Shown: piece by piece, positions 10,185 through 19,370 of the stretch
How positions within the stretch are numbered: the stretch's first letter is position 1
Layout: the number at the start of each line of letters is the position of its first letter
Source: Serratia plymuthica
GTDB lineage: Bacteria > Pseudomonadota > Gammaproteobacteria > Enterobacterales > Enterobacteriaceae
DNA: 64,000 nt
Direction of reading: 5' to 3'
Assembly: GCF_018336935.1 (NCBI RefSeq)
Contig: NZ_CP068771.1
Location: 4,960,001-5,024,000, forward strand
The notes under the pieces: generated by a model
What the model was told of the DNA's origin: nothing
What the model saw: the letters and a program-made list of their open reading frames with translations, nothing else
Database searches by the model: none
Position numbers and translations under genes: made by a program

Positions 10185-11059
10185 TGGCTGATATCTCTGA
10201 GTTCAATGGCGTCGAGCGCCCGCGCGTCAACTGGGGTAAATGGACGTTGATCGGCATTGGCGTGCTGTTCTCGGTGCTGCTGCTGGTGGTGCCGATAATT
10301 TCGATTTTCGCCGAGGCCTTTTCCAAAGGCGTTGGCGCGATGTGGGGCAACCTGATCGAACGCGACATGCTGCACGCCATCTGGCTGACGGTGCTGATCG
10401 CGTTGATCAGCGTGCCGTTCAACCTGATTTTCGGCACGCTGCTGGCGTGGCTGGTGACGCGTTTCACGTTCCCGGGCCGCCAGTTGTTGCTGACGTTGGT
10501 CGACATTCCGTTCGCCGTTTCACCGGTGGTGGCGGGGCTGATTTATCTGCTGTTTTACGGCAGCAATGGTCTGCTGGGCGGTTGGCTGGATACGCACAAT
10601 ATCCAGGTGATGTTCTCCTGGCCGGGTATGGTGCTGGTGACCATTTTCGTGACTTGCCCATTCGTGGTGCGTGAGCTGGTGCCGATGATGCTCAGCCAGG
10701 GCAGCCAGGAAGACGAGGCCGCCATTTTGCTGGGCGCGTCCGGCTGGCAGATGTTCCGCCGCGTTACCTTGCCTAACATCCGCTGGGCGCTGTTGTACGG
10801 CGTGGTGCTGACCAACGCGCGCGCCATCGGCGAGTTCGGTGCGGTATCTGTGGTGTCCGGCTCTATTCGCGGCGAAACCTTCAGCCTGCCGCTGCAGGTG
10901 GAGTTGCTGCAACAGGATTACAACACCGTCGGCGCCTTTACCGCCGCCGGGCTGTTGACCCTGATGGCGATAATTACCTTATTTTTGAAGAGTGGCCTGC
11001 AATGGCGTCTGGAACGTCAAAATGCGCGCCTCGAGCGGGAGGAAAATCATGAGCATTGA
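10184..11059 (+). CDS. cysW: Sulfate/thiosulfate ABC permease CysW
   Basis: The second membrane subunit of the sulfate/thiosulfate importer, 291 residues, with an EAA loop reading [19 protein letters not shown] around residue 180. The hydrophilic C-terminal tail runs 11 bases past the cysA start, a normal overlap for this operon. Its N-terminus is hydrophilic for about 20 residues before the first membrane segment. Confidence 0.97.
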   Translation: MADISEFNGVERPRVNWGKWTLIGIGVLFSVLLLVVPIISIFAEAFSKGVGAMWGNLIERDMLHAIWLTVLIALISVPFNLIFGTLLAWLVTRFTFPGRQLLLTLVDIPFAVSPVVAGLIYLLFYGSNGLLGGWLDTHNIQVMFSWPGMVLVTIFVTCPFVVRELVPMMLSQGSQEDEAAILLGASGWQMFRRVTLPNIRWALLYGVVLTNARAIGEFGAVSVVSGSIRGETFSLPLQVELLQQDYNTVGAFTAAGLLTLMAIITLFLKSGLQWRLERQNARLEREENHEH

Positions 11060-12137
11060 GATTAGCGGTATCAATAAATTTTTCGGTCGTACCAAGGTAT
11101 TGAACGATATCTCGCTCGATATTTCCTCCGGTGAAATGGTGGCGCTGCTGGGGCCGTCCGGCTCCGGGAAAACCACGCTGCTGCGCATTATCGCCGGGCT
11201 GGAAAGCCAGAGCGGCGGCAAGCTGGGCTTCCACGGCACCGACGTCAGCCATGTGCATGCACGCGATCGCCGCGTGGGCTTCGTGTTCCAGCATTACGCG
11301 CTGTTCCGCCATATGACGGTATTCGACAATATCGCCTTTGGCCTGAGCGTGCTGCCGCGCCGTGAGCGCCCGAACGCTGCGGCGATCAAACAGAAAGTGA
11401 CCCAACTGCTGGAAATGGTGCAGCTTGGCCATTTGGCTAACCGTTACCCGTCGCAACTTTCCGGCGGCCAGAAGCAGCGTGTGGCGTTGGCGCGTGCGCT
11501 GGCGGTAGAGCCGCAAATCCTGCTGCTGGACGAACCTTTCGGCGCGCTGGACGCGCAGGTGCGCAAAGAGCTGCGCCGTTGGCTGCGTCAGTTGCACGAA
11601 GAGCTGAAATTCACCAGCGTGTTCGTGACCCACGATCAGGAAGAGGCGATGGAAGTGGCCGATCGCATCGTGGTGATGAGCCAGGGCAATATTGAACAGG
11701 TTGGTTCACCGAATGAAATCATGCGTGAACCGGCCAGCCGTTTCGTGCTGGAGTTTATGGGCGAAGTGAACCGCCTGAGCGGCGAAATCCGCGGCTCGCA
11801 GCTGTTTGTCGGCGCGCACCAGTGGCCGCTGTCGTTCCAGCCGATGCATCAGGGCAGCGTCGATCTGTTCCTGCGGCCGTGGGAAATGGAAGTGGCCACC
11901 GAGAGCAGCGAGCGTTGCCCGCTGCCGGTGCAGGTGCTGGAAGCCAGCCCGCGCGGCCACTTCTGGCAGCTGACCGTACAGCCGATCGGCTGGCATCAGG
12001 AACCGATCAGCGTAGTGCTGCCTGAGGGCAACCCAGCCCCGGTGCGCGGCGGCCGTTACTATGTCGGCAGCCTGAATGCGCGGCTGTACGCCGGCGATCA
12101 ACTGCTACAACCTGTTGCGTTAGCCAAAAGCGCCTGA
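11049..12137 (+). CDS. cysA: Sulfate/thiosulfate importer ATPase CysA
   Basis: A 362-residue ABC ATPase. Walker [11 protein letters not shown]-loop FVFQHYALF, signature [16 protein letters not shown], Walker [13 protein letters not shown] and the switch histidine in FVTHDQEEA are all intact; the C-terminal third is the TOBE-type regulatory region. I start at ATG 11049 with GGAGGAAAA upstream; the open frame extends to 10992 inside cysW but that extension has no family similarity. It powers CysTW. Confidence 0.97.
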   Translation: MSIEISGINKFFGRTKVLNDISLDISSGEMVALLGPSGSGKTTLLRIIAGLESQSGGKLGFHGTDVSHVHARDRRVGFVFQHYALFRHMTVFDNIAFGLSVLPRRERPNAAAIKQKVTQLLEMVQLGHLANRYPSQLSGGQKQRVALARALAVEPQILLLDEPFGALDAQVRKELRRWLRQLHEELKFTSVFVTHDQEEAMEVADRIVVMSQGNIEQVGSPNEIMREPASRFVLEFMGEVNRLSGEIRGSQLFVGAHQWPLSFQPMHQGSVDLFLRPWEMEVATESSERCPLPVQVLEASPRGHFWQLTVQPIGWHQEPISVVLPEGNPAPVRGGRYYVGSLNARLYAGDQLLQPVALAKSA

Positions 12138-12138
12138 T

Positions 12139-12216
12139 ATACCCTTTATCTTTCAAGTTGCAGGTGTGTTGGCTGCCTTTACTCGCCCTTCCTGCACCTC
12201 GAAATATTTTGGGTAT
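12139..12216. repeat. Short ERIC-type repeat between cysA and cysM
   Basis: A 78-bp imperfect palindrome bounded by ATACCC and GGGTAT, containing CAAGTTGCAGGTGTGTTGGC, the hallmark end of enterobacterial repetitive intergenic consensus (ERIC) elements. At 78 bp it looks like an internally deleted form of the 127-bp element. It would be transcribed between cysA and cysM. Confidence 0.75.
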
Positions 12217-12233
12217 AGGTTTTAACTGACGTT

Positions 12234-12260
12234 AAAGGCAACCCCCGGGGTTGCCTTTTT
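12234..12260 (+). terminator. Terminator/attenuator between cysA and cysM
   Basis: AAAGGCAACCCC and GGGGTTGCCTTTTT form a strong stem ending in a T run, 97 bases after cysA and 32 before cysM. It should end most cysPTWA transcripts, so cysM is either read through or has its own promoter within the short gap. Confidence 0.88.
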
Positions 12261-12292
12261 ACATTCAGCACTTCAACACACAGGCAAAGATC

Positions 12293-13174
12293 GTGACAAC
12301 GCTCGAACAATGCATCGGCAATACCCCGCTGGTAAAAGTACAACGTCTGGCCGCAGGACTCGGCAGCGAAGTCTGGCTCAAACTGGAAGGCAACAACCCG
12401 GCGGGCTCGGTAAAGGATCGTGCCGCGCTGGCGATGATCCAACAGGCGGAACTGCGCGGCGAAATAAAACCCGGCGACAAGCTGATCGAAGCCACCAGCG
12501 GCAACACCGGCATTGCGCTGGCCATGATCGCGGCGCTGAAAGGCTATTCTCTAAAGCTGCTGATGCCGGAAAACATGAGCCAGGAACGCCAGGCGGCAAT
12601 GCGCGCCTATGGCGCCGAACTGATTCTGGTCAGCCGTGAACTGGGGATGGAAGGCGCGCGCGATCTGGCGCTGGAAATGCAGCGCCAAGGGCAGGGCAAG
12701 GTGCTGGATCAATTCAATAATCTGGATAATCCCTACGCCCACTTCACCACCACCGGCCCGGAAATCTGGCAACAGACCCAGCAGCGCATTACGCATTTCG
12801 TCTCCAGCATGGGCACCACCGGCACCATTACCGGCGTAGGCGGTTACCTCAAGAGCCAAAATCCGCAGGTGCAAATCATTGGCCTGCAGCCGGCGGAAGG
12901 CAGCAGCATCCCCGGCATCCGCCGTTGGTCACCGGCCTATCTGCCGGGCATATTCCGCCCGGAGCTGGTGGATCAGGTTCTGGATATCCAGCAAACCGAC
13001 GCCGAGCAGACCATGCGCCAGTTGGCGCAGCGCGAAGGCATTTTCTGCGGCGTCAGTTCCGGCGGCGCGGTGGCCGGCGCGTTGCGCATCGCTGCGGCGA
13101 ACCCGGGGAGCGTGATTGTGGCGATTATCTGCGATCGCGGCGATCGTTATCTCTCCACCGGCGTTTTTGACTGA
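12293..13174 (+). CDS. cysM: O-acetylserine sulfhydrylase B CysM
   Basis: PLP enzyme making cysteine (or S-sulfocysteine from thiosulfate) from O-acetylserine; the thiosulfate route links it to CysP. The PLP lysine is Lys41 in NNPAGSVKDRAA and the phosphate loop is [11 protein letters not shown] start at GTG 12293 (TTLEQCIGNTPLV), which matches E. coli CysM; the open frame to 12251 runs back into the terminator and is not part of the protein. 293 residues. It lies downstream of cysPTWA, as in E. coli. Confidence 0.95.
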   Translation: MTTLEQCIGNTPLVKVQRLAAGLGSEVWLKLEGNNPAGSVKDRAALAMIQQAELRGEIKPGDKLIEATSGNTGIALAMIAALKGYSLKLLMPENMSQERQAAMRAYGAELILVSRELGMEGARDLALEMQRQGQGKVLDQFNNLDNPYAHFTTTGPEIWQQTQQRITHFVSSMGTTGTITGVGGYLKSQNPQVQIIGLQPAEGSSIPGIRRWSPAYLPGIFRPELVDQVLDIQQTDAEQTMRQLAQREGIFCGVSSGGAVAGALRIAAANPGSVIVAIICDRGDRYLSTGVFD

Positions 13175-13177
13175 AGG

Positions 13178-15127
13178 CTATTCCCGTTCCAACGCATGGA
13201 TCGGATCCATCCCGGCGGCGCGTTTCGCCGGGAAAAAGCCGAAGATCACCCCGATCAGCGTCGAACAGACAAACGCGGCGACGATCGAGGCCCCGGAGTA
13301 GATCATGGTGAAGTTGCTGCTGAACTGGCTGAACAGCACGCCGATCCCCAGTGATAACGCCACCCCCAATCCGCCTCCCAGCAGGCACACCAGCACCGCC
13401 TCGATTAAAAACTGCTGCATGATATCCCCGGCGCGGGCGCCTACCGCCATGCGTACGCCGATTTCACGCGTGCGCTCGGTGACCGACACCAGCATGATAT
13501 TCATCACCCCAATACCGCCCACCACCAGCGAGATCAACGCGATCATCGACACCAACAGCGTCAGGGTGGCCGTGGTCTTCTCAATGGTTTGGCGGATACT
13601 GTCGGTGTTCATGACGAAGAAATCCTTGGTGCCGTGGCGCCGGCTCAGCAAACGGGTGACGCCGTCTTCGGCGCTGCCGAGGTCGACATCGTCGTTGACC
13701 CGTACGGTGATGCTTTTCAGGTAACTTTGGCCCAGCATGCGTTTCATGACGGTGGTGTAGGGGATCCAGACGTTCAGGTTTTCATCGCTGCCGAAGCCGC
13801 TCTGCTTTTTGGCGGCCACGCCGATAATCCGGCACGGCAGCGAGCCGAGCAGGATCACTTCGCCAAGCGGATTAGCCCCGTTGGGGAACAGCTTATTGCG
13901 GGTATTCTCGTCGATCACCGCTTCTTGCATCAGGTTGTCGACGCTGCGGCGGTTAAACGCCATGCCGCTGTCGATGCTGTAGCCGCGCACCAGAAAATAT
14001 TGCTCGCCGACGCCATTGACCGTCCCGCTGACCGACTGATTGCCATAGCGAAAGGTGGTGCTGCTGGACAGGGTCGGCGTCACGCTGTGGACGTATCCCT
14101 GCTGCGCCAGCGCGTCGGCGTCGGTGGCGCGCAGCGTCTGGATCGCCGCAGAGCGCATGTCGCCGAAATCCTTGCCTGGGTAGATTTCCAGCGTGCTGGT
14201 GCCCATGGCGTTGATGTTCGCCAGCACCTGCTGCTGCGAACCTTTGCCCAGCGCCACCACCGACACCACCGAAGCGATGCCGATGATAATGCCGAGCATG
14301 GTCAGCAGGGTGCGCAGACGCTGTGACGCCATCGCCAGCAACGCCATTTTGAAGGCTTCGTAAAAGCGGTCGCGCTGCGATTGCCAACGGCTGCCTGCGC
14401 TTTCCGGCGCCTTCGGCAGCGGCGCGTTGGTCTGGGCGGTTTTTTGCCGATCGGCGACAACTTCGCCGTCGCGCAGCTCAATAATGCGTTGGGCATGTTC
14501 GGCGATCTGCATGTCATGGGTGACGATCACCACCGTATGACCGCGTGCATGCAGGTCTTTCAGAATGCTCAGTACTTCTTGCCCGCTGTGGCTGTCCAGC
14601 GCGCCGGTCGGTTCATCCGCCAGGATCACTTCACCGCCGTTCATCAGCGCGCGGGCGATGCTGACGCGTTGCTGCTGGCCGCCGGAGAGCTGGCTGGGGC
14701 GGTAGTTCAGCCGGTCCGCCAGCCCGAGCCGCTGCAACAGATCGGCGGCACGCTGGCGGCGTGCGGCACGCTGACGCCCGGCGTAGACCGCCGGCACCTC
14801 TACGTTGTCTTGCGCGGTGAGTTCCGCCAGCAGGTGATAGCGCTGGAAGATAAAACCGAAATGTTCGCGGCGCAGTTCGGCCAGGCTATCGCGATCCAAC
14901 TGCCCGGTGCTGCGCCCGGCGACCCGATAATCCCCTTCGCTGGGGCGATCCAGGCAGCCGAGAAGGTTCATCAGTGTCGATTTGCCGGAGCCGGAAGCGC
15001 CGACTATCGCCACCATTTCGCCCTGACCGATAGCGAGATTGATATTGTTCAGCACCGTCACGCGCTGTTCGCCGGCCTGAAAATGGCGGCTGATGCCGCG
15101 CAGTTGCAACAGAGGAGGTGGGTTCAT
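13178..15127 (-). CDS. macB: Macrolide/siderophore efflux ABC transporter MacB
   Basis: A 649-residue inner-membrane protein with an N-terminal ATPase (Walker [10 protein letters not shown], signature [16 protein letters not shown], Walker [13 protein letters not shown]), then one membrane segment, a large periplasmic domain and three C-terminal membrane segments. It works with MacA and TolC, acting as a mechanotransmission exporter of macrolides, lipopeptides and, in some enterics, enterobactin-related products. ATG 15127 is the likely start; a TTG one codon earlier is also in frame. It follows macA directly. Confidence 0.95.
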   Translation of the reverse strand: MNPPPLLQLRGISRHFQAGEQRVTVLNNINLAIGQGEMVAIVGASGSGKSTLMNLLGCLDRPSEGDYRVAGRSTGQLDRDSLAELRREHFGFIFQRYHLLAELTAQDNVEVPAVYAGRQRAARRQRAADLLQRLGLADRLNYRPSQLSGGQQQRVSIARALMNGGEVILADEPTGALDSHSGQEVLSILKDLHARGHTVVIVTHDMQIAEHAQRIIELRDGEVVADRQKTAQTNAPLPKAPESAGSRWQSQRDRFYEAFKMALLAMASQRLRTLLTMLGIIIGIASVVSVVALGKGSQQQVLANINAMGTSTLEIYPGKDFGDMRSAAIQTLRATDADALAQQGYVHSVTPTLSSSTTFRYGNQSVSGTVNGVGEQYFLVRGYSIDSGMAFNRRSVDNLMQEAVIDENTRNKLFPNGANPLGEVILLGSLPCRIIGVAAKKQSGFGSDENLNVWIPYTTVMKRMLGQSYLKSITVRVNDDVDLGSAEDGVTRLLSRRHGTKDFFVMNTDSIRQTIEKTTATLTLLVSMIALISLVVGGIGVMNIMLVSVTERTREIGVRMAVGARAGDIMQQFLIEAVLVCLLGGGLGVALSLGIGVLFSQFSSNFTMIYSGASIVAAFVCSTLIGVIFGFFPAKRAAGMDPIHALERE

Positions 15128-15130
15128 CAA

Positions 15131-16330
15131 TCATATCCCCATCGGCGGCGGGCCCATGCGCCGCGTGCCGCTTTGCGTCGCGGCGCTGACCTGGCTGACA
15201 ATCACTTTTTCGCCGGCCAGCACGCCGCTGATGATCTGCGCGTCGACATTGTTATTGATGCCGACCTTCACCGGGCGGCGGGCGATATTGCCCTGTTCGT
15301 CCACCACCTGCACCCAGTCGCCCTGTAACGCGGTGGCGGGGATCACCACCGCGCCTTTCGCCTTGGCCAGCACGATATACACCTGCGCGGTCATGGAAAT
15401 GCGCAGCGCGCCGTCCGGGTTTGCCACGTCGAACAGGCCGTTGTAGTAAATCGCGGTGCTGGAGGTGGAAGAACTGCTGGAACTGGTGCTGCTGGAGCTC
15501 GACGTGGTGGTCTCATCATTGATCGAGTCGGGTGCGGGCTCTATCGCCCGCAGCGTGGCGCGGTAGTGTTTGCCCGGTTCGCCGAGAATGGTGAAATAGA
15601 CCGGCATGCCGGTTTTCACCTTCACTACGTCGGCCTCGGAGATCTGCGCTTCGATGGTCATGGTGTCCAGCCGGGCGACTTTGACCAGAGTGGGGGCGCT
15701 TTGCACCGCATTCACCGTCTGGCCTTCTTCAACCGGCAGCGCAACGATGGTGCCGTCGATCGGGGAGGTGATTTTGGTATAGCCGAGGTTGACCTGCGCG
15801 GTGTTCACCGCGATCTGCGCCTGCACGATCTGCGCGTCCAGCGCGTTGATGTCGGCGCGGGTGGCATCCAGCGTAGCTCTGGCGCTGTCAAAATCCGCCT
15901 GTACGCCGACGCCGCGCGCCACCAGGGTCTGTTGGCGCCGATAGGCGAGCTGATTGTTGCGCAGCGCCGCCAGTTTTGAGGCGCGCTGCGCCTGTACGTT
16001 CTTCAATGCCGCTTCTGCGTCCCTCAGCGAGTTCTGCTGGGTTAAATCGTCGATCTCGGCCACCAGTTGCCCTTTATGCACCTTATCGCCCAGCGCCACG
16101 CGCAGGGCCTTTATCTGGCCAGAGACCTGCGCGCCGACGCTGACCTGTTTTTGCGCTTCGATGGTGCCATCGGCCAGTACGGTTTGTTCCAGATCGCGCG
16201 TTTGCGCCACCGCGGTGATATAACGGGGCGTTTCGGCGGTGCCTGGCGCTCTGAAGTAGAGAAATAAGGCGATAGCAGCCACAATGACAGTGGGCAGCAG
16301 ATAGGGTTTTGAGCGTAGAAACGATGGCAT
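15131..16330 (-). CDS. macA: MacA membrane-fusion adaptor
   Basis: Periplasmic adaptor linking MacB to the outer-membrane channel TolC. A single N-terminal membrane anchor is followed by the lipoyl-like and alpha-hairpin regions (GAQVSGQIKALRVALGDKV near residue 70) and beta-barrel. I choose ATG 16330 (399 residues); an extension to 16378 has no family support. An unusual feature is a Thr/Ser-rich run around residue 285 (TTTSSSSSTSSSSSSTSS), longer than I recall in E. coli MacA. The gene diverges from a two-component system. Confidence 0.94.
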   Translation of the reverse strand: MPSFLRSKPYLLPTVIVAAIALFLYFRAPGTAETPRYITAVAQTRDLEQTVLADGTIEAQKQVSVGAQVSGQIKALRVALGDKVHKGQLVAEIDDLTQQNSLRDAEAALKNVQAQRASKLAALRNNQLAYRRQQTLVARGVGVQADFDSARATLDATRADINALDAQIVQAQIAVNTAQVNLGYTKITSPIDGTIVALPVEEGQTVNAVQSAPTLVKVARLDTMTIEAQISEADVVKVKTGMPVYFTILGEPGKHYRATLRAIEPAPDSINDETTTSSSSSTSSSSSSTSSTAIYYNGLFDVANPDGALRISMTAQVYIVLAKAKGAVVIPATALQGDWVQVVDEQGNIARRPVKVGINNNVDAQIISGVLAGEKVIVSQVSAATQSGTRRMGPPPMGI

Positions 16331-16429
16331 GACGAAGAGGTTCCCTGGCAGAAAAGCGCGGCAAAAATCTATTTGCACTAATTTAGCGCGCCCTCGGCCA
16401 GGCTGCGGTTAAGTGGCGTTCAGGAATGT

Positions 16430-16445
16430 GTAAGGATTGAGTAAA
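16430..16445. promoter_or_regulatory. Possible CpxR-type direct repeat
   Basis: GTAAG-N6-GTAAA lies in the 175-base macA/response-regulator gap, 60 bases before the regulator start. The CpxR consensus is GTAAA-N5-GTAAA, so one base and the spacing deviate. Since the adjacent regulator is CpxR-like, this could be its operator for macAB, for itself or for both. Confidence 0.4.
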
Positions 16446-16505
16446 ACCGGCTGCGAAGCCGGCAAATAGGCGTGAAAATGACGAAAATCCGCGAAGGAGC
16501 AAGGC

Positions 16506-17186
16506 ATGAAAATTTTATTGGTCGATGACGACCTGGAGCTCGGCACCATGCTGAGCGAATACCTGACCGGCGAAGGGTTTAACGCCACGCTGGTGCTGAC
16601 CGGCAAGGCGGGGGTGGAAGGCGCGCTATCGGGCGAGTATACCGCGATGATCCTCGACATCATGCTGCCGGACATGAGCGGTATTGATGTGCTGCGCGAC
16701 GTGCGTAAAAAAAGCCGTATGCCGATCATCATGTTGACGGCCAAAGGCGACAATATCGATCGGGTCATCGGCCTCGAAATGGGCGCCGACGACTACATGC
16801 CCAAGCCGTGCTATCCGCGTGAACTGGTGGCGCGCTTGCGCGCAGTGTTGCGCCGTTTCGACGAGCGGCCGGAAGAGGTGGATGACGAGATTGCCATCAG
16901 CTTCGGTGAGCTGACGCTTAACCCCTCCACCCGCAGCAGCGAATGGCGCGGCAAGGCGTTTGATCTGACCGCTTCGGAGTTCAACCTGCTGGAACTGCTG
17001 CTGCGCGCGCCGGAGCGTGTGGTGTCCAAGGACGAACTGTCGGAAAAGGGATTGGGGCGCCCGCGTGAGGCCTATGACCGCAGCGTTGACGTTCATATCA
17101 GCAACATCCGCCAGAAGCTGGGCGCGCTGACCGACAACGTGCTCAGCATCGAAACGGTGCGCAGCATCGGCTACCGCATCAGGTAA
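16506..17186 (+). CDS. OmpR-family response regulator, CpxR-like
   Basis: A 226-residue response regulator. The receiver domain has acidic residues in VDDD (7-9), phospho-acceptor Asp51 in ILDIMLPDMSG, Thr78 and Lys100 (MPKP). The C-terminal winged helix carries the DNA-recognition block RSVDVHISNIRQKLG and ends GYRIR. It resembles CpxR and its Pseudomonas relatives but is not E. coli CpxR itself, so I give no symbol. The kinase gene overlaps its stop (TAATG). Divergence from macAB suggests that it controls this efflux operon. Confidence 0.9.
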   Translation: MKILLVDDDLELGTMLSEYLTGEGFNATLVLTGKAGVEGALSGEYTAMILDIMLPDMSGIDVLRDVRKKSRMPIIMLTAKGDNIDRVIGLEMGADDYMPKPCYPRELVARLRAVLRRFDERPEEVDDEIAISFGELTLNPSTRSSEWRGKAFDLTASEFNLLELLLRAPERVVSKDELSEKGLGRPREAYDRSVDVHISNIRQKLGALTDNVLSIETVRSIGYRIR

Positions 17187-18505
17187 TGCCAATGCGCGGA
17201 AGACTATTCTGGAAAATTCTGCTGGGTTTCTGGCTCACGTTTATCATCATGACCCAGGCGCTGTGGGTCGCTTTTTCCCTGTACGGCGATCGCTATGAGC
17301 CACCGGAAAACGCCATGGCCCGGCGGCTCATCAATCTGCAGTTGGCAACGGCCGGCACTTTGCTGCGCAGCGGCGGCGAGCCCGCCCTGAATGCCATGAT
17401 GAAAGATTGGTCGGACGATGACCGGCGCTTTTTGTCGGTAACCCCGATGGCGCATCCGCCTGCGCCGGCTGAGGGGCCTTTCGAGGTTCGTCACATGCCG
17501 AATATCACGGCATGGGTACAAACGGGGGACAACAGCGGCTACCTGTTGAATTATGACGTGCGTACCCTGCGTGAACAATACCGCCCCAACAAGCGTTCGC
17601 ATTTCTTCAATATCCCGCCACCGATGCTGTGGGTGGGCGGGCTGGGTGGGTTGTTGTTCAGCGCCGTGCTGGCGTGGAACCTGACCTGGCCAATGCGCAA
17701 ATTGAGTGCCGGTTTTGATCGTGTAGCGCAGGGGGATTTATCCGTGCGGCTGTTCCCGGCGATGCGCCGGCGTCACGATGAACTGTCTGACGTGGCGCGC
17801 GATTTCGACACCATGGCCGAAAGGCTGGAGCTGCTGGTCAGTGCCCGCGAGCAGTTGTTGCACGACGTTTCGCATGAACTGCGTTCACCGCTTGCCCGGT
17901 TGCAGCTCGCCATCGGGTTGGCGCGGCAGAATGACGGTAACGTCGAGAACTCATTGCAGCGCATAGAGCACGAAGCGGGGCGGCTGGACAAGATGATTGG
18001 CGAGTTGCTGGCGCTGTCGCGCGCCGAGAGCAACAACCTGCCGGACGAGGAGTATTTCGATCTTTACGGGCTGGTGGATGCGGTGGTGAACGATGCGCGC
18101 TACGAAGCGCAGATCCCGGGGGTAGAGATCGTGCTGCGGGCCAGTTCGGACGTGGAGTACACCGTCAAGGGCAATGCCGAATTGATGCGGCGTGCGGTGG
18201 ACAACATCGTGCGTAACGCGTTGCGTTTCTCCAGCCACGGGCAGCGGGTAACAGTGGTGCTGACGCGTATCGACCAACTGTTCCAGATCGAGGTCAGCGA
18301 TCAGGGGCCTGGGGTGGAAGAGGCCAAGCTCTCCAGCATCTTTGATCCGTTTGTTCGGGTGAAATCGGCGATGTCGGGCAAGGGCTACGGGCTGGGGTTG
18401 GCGATCACCCGCAAGGTGGTGCTGGCGCACGGCGGCCAGGTTGATGCGCGTAATGGCGAGTCTGGTGGTTTGGTCATCACTCTGCGTATCCCGCGCTGGC
18501 AGTAA
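17186..18505 (+). CDS. CpxA-like sensor histidine kinase
   Basis: A 439-residue inner-membrane kinase. A first membrane segment (residues about 12-32), a periplasmic loop of about 110 residues, a second segment near residue 150, then HAMP, H-box LHDVSHELRSPLARL with the phosphorylated His230, N-box MRRAVDNIVRNALRFS, G1 VSDQGPGVEE and G2 GKGYGLGLAI. All catalytic elements are intact. It pairs with the overlapping regulator gene. The periplasmic signal is unknown; envelope or drug stress is likely given macAB next door. Confidence 0.9.
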   Translation: MPMRGRLFWKILLGFWLTFIIMTQALWVAFSLYGDRYEPPENAMARRLINLQLATAGTLLRSGGEPALNAMMKDWSDDDRRFLSVTPMAHPPAPAEGPFEVRHMPNITAWVQTGDNSGYLLNYDVRTLREQYRPNKRSHFFNIPPPMLWVGGLGGLLFSAVLAWNLTWPMRKLSAGFDRVAQGDLSVRLFPAMRRRHDELSDVARDFDTMAERLELLVSAREQLLHDVSHELRSPLARLQLAIGLARQNDGNVENSLQRIEHEAGRLDKMIGELLALSRAESNNLPDEEYFDLYGLVDAVVNDARYEAQIPGVEIVLRASSDVEYTVKGNAELMRRAVDNIVRNALRFSSHGQRVTVVLTRIDQLFQIEVSDQGPGVEEAKLSSIFDPFVRVKSAMSGKGYGLGLAITRKVVLAHGGQVDARNGESGGLVITLRIPRWQ

Positions 18506-18528
18506 TCTTACTGGCCATTTTGAACCAG

Positions 18529-18750
18529 GGCAGTGCTCACCCTCGTCACGTACTGCGTGTACGCTCCGAGGATTGCGCGCTGTCCATGTTCAAACTGCCT
18601 GCGCCGATAACGCCTATTGCACTACGGAGAGTCCCCAACGAATTTCGAATTGCAGCCAGGCGGCAAGCGGGGGAATCCTCAGGGTCTTACTCAAGTAAGT
18701 GACTGGGGTGAGCACGGGCAGCCAACAACGCTGCGGTTCGAAAGACGAAG
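18529..18750. repeat. Composite ERIC element (two facing arms)
   Basis: This stretch fills most of the 306-base gap between the sensor kinase and crr. The right part (18625-18750) contains AAGTAAGTGACTGGGGTGAG at 18693-18712, the core of the ERIC consensus, followed by GCAGCCAACAACG. The left part (18529-18600) carries a diverged copy in the opposite orientation (GCTCACCCTCGTCACGTAC ... GAGGATTGCGC). Together they form a long imperfect palindrome. No gene is visible in it. Confidence 0.75.
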
Positions 18751-18768
18751 GGGATTGCCTGGTGCCAT

Positions 18769-18797
18769 AAAAAAACGGCGCCGAGGGCGCCGTTTTT
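18769..18797. terminator. Bidirectional terminator after crr
   Basis: ACGGCGCC-GAG-GGCGCCGT is an 8-bp GC-rich stem with an A run before and a T run after, so it can terminate on both strands. It lies 15 bases beyond the crr stop on the reverse strand. Confidence 0.9.
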
Positions 18798-18811
18798 ATG
18801 TCCATCCGCGA

Positions 18812-19321
18812 TTACTTCTTGATGCGGATGATCGGAGTTTCACCAACGATAACGGTGCCGGACAGTTTGATCAGTTCTTTGATCTCGTCCATGTTGGAGA
18901 TAACAACCGGCGTCAGGATAGACTTGGCTTTCTCTTCCAGCAGTGCCAGGTTGAACTCGATAACCACGTCGCCTTTCTTGACGCGCTGGCCTTCTTCAGC
19001 GATGCGTTTGAAGCCTTCGCCTTTCAGTTCAACGGTGTCGATACCGAAGTGGACAAACAGCTCGATGCCGCTGTCGGATTCGATAGAGAAAGCATGGTTG
19101 GTTTCGAAAATTTTACCGATAGTGCCGTCAACCGGGGCAACCATTTTGTTGCCTGTCGGTTTGATGGCAATACCGTCGCCAACGATTTTTTCAGCGAAAA
19201 CTACGTCAGGTACATCTTCGATATTAACGATTTCGCCAGAAAGTGGAGCTACGATCTCGATAGTGCCCGTGTCTTTCTTGTCATCAGAAACCAGAGATTT
19301 CAGTTTATCGAACAAACCCAT
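18812..19321 (-). CDS. crr: Glucose-specific phosphotransferase component EIIA-Glc
   Basis: A 169-residue cytoplasmic phosphocarrier that passes phosphate from HPr to EIIBC-Glc and regulates adenylate cyclase and non-PTS permeases (inducer exclusion). Active-site His90 lies in [13 protein letters not shown] and the second histidine (His75) in [12 protein letters not shown]. Length and sequence are nearly those of E. coli Crr. It is the last gene of ptsHI-crr, 49 bases after ptsI, and is followed by a strong terminator. Confidence 0.98.
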   Translation of the reverse strand: MGLFDKLKSLVSDDKKDTGTIEIVAPLSGEIVNIEDVPDVVFAEKIVGDGIAIKPTGNKMVAPVDGTIGKIFETNHAFSIESDSGIELFVHFGIDTVELKGEGFKRIAEEGQRVKKGDVVIEFNLALLEEKAKSILTPVVISNMDEIKELIKLSGTVIVGETPIIRIKK

Positions 19322-19370
19322 GATCTTCTCCTAAGCATTAAATTGGGCGGCGTTCCAGTGTCGTGGAAGT

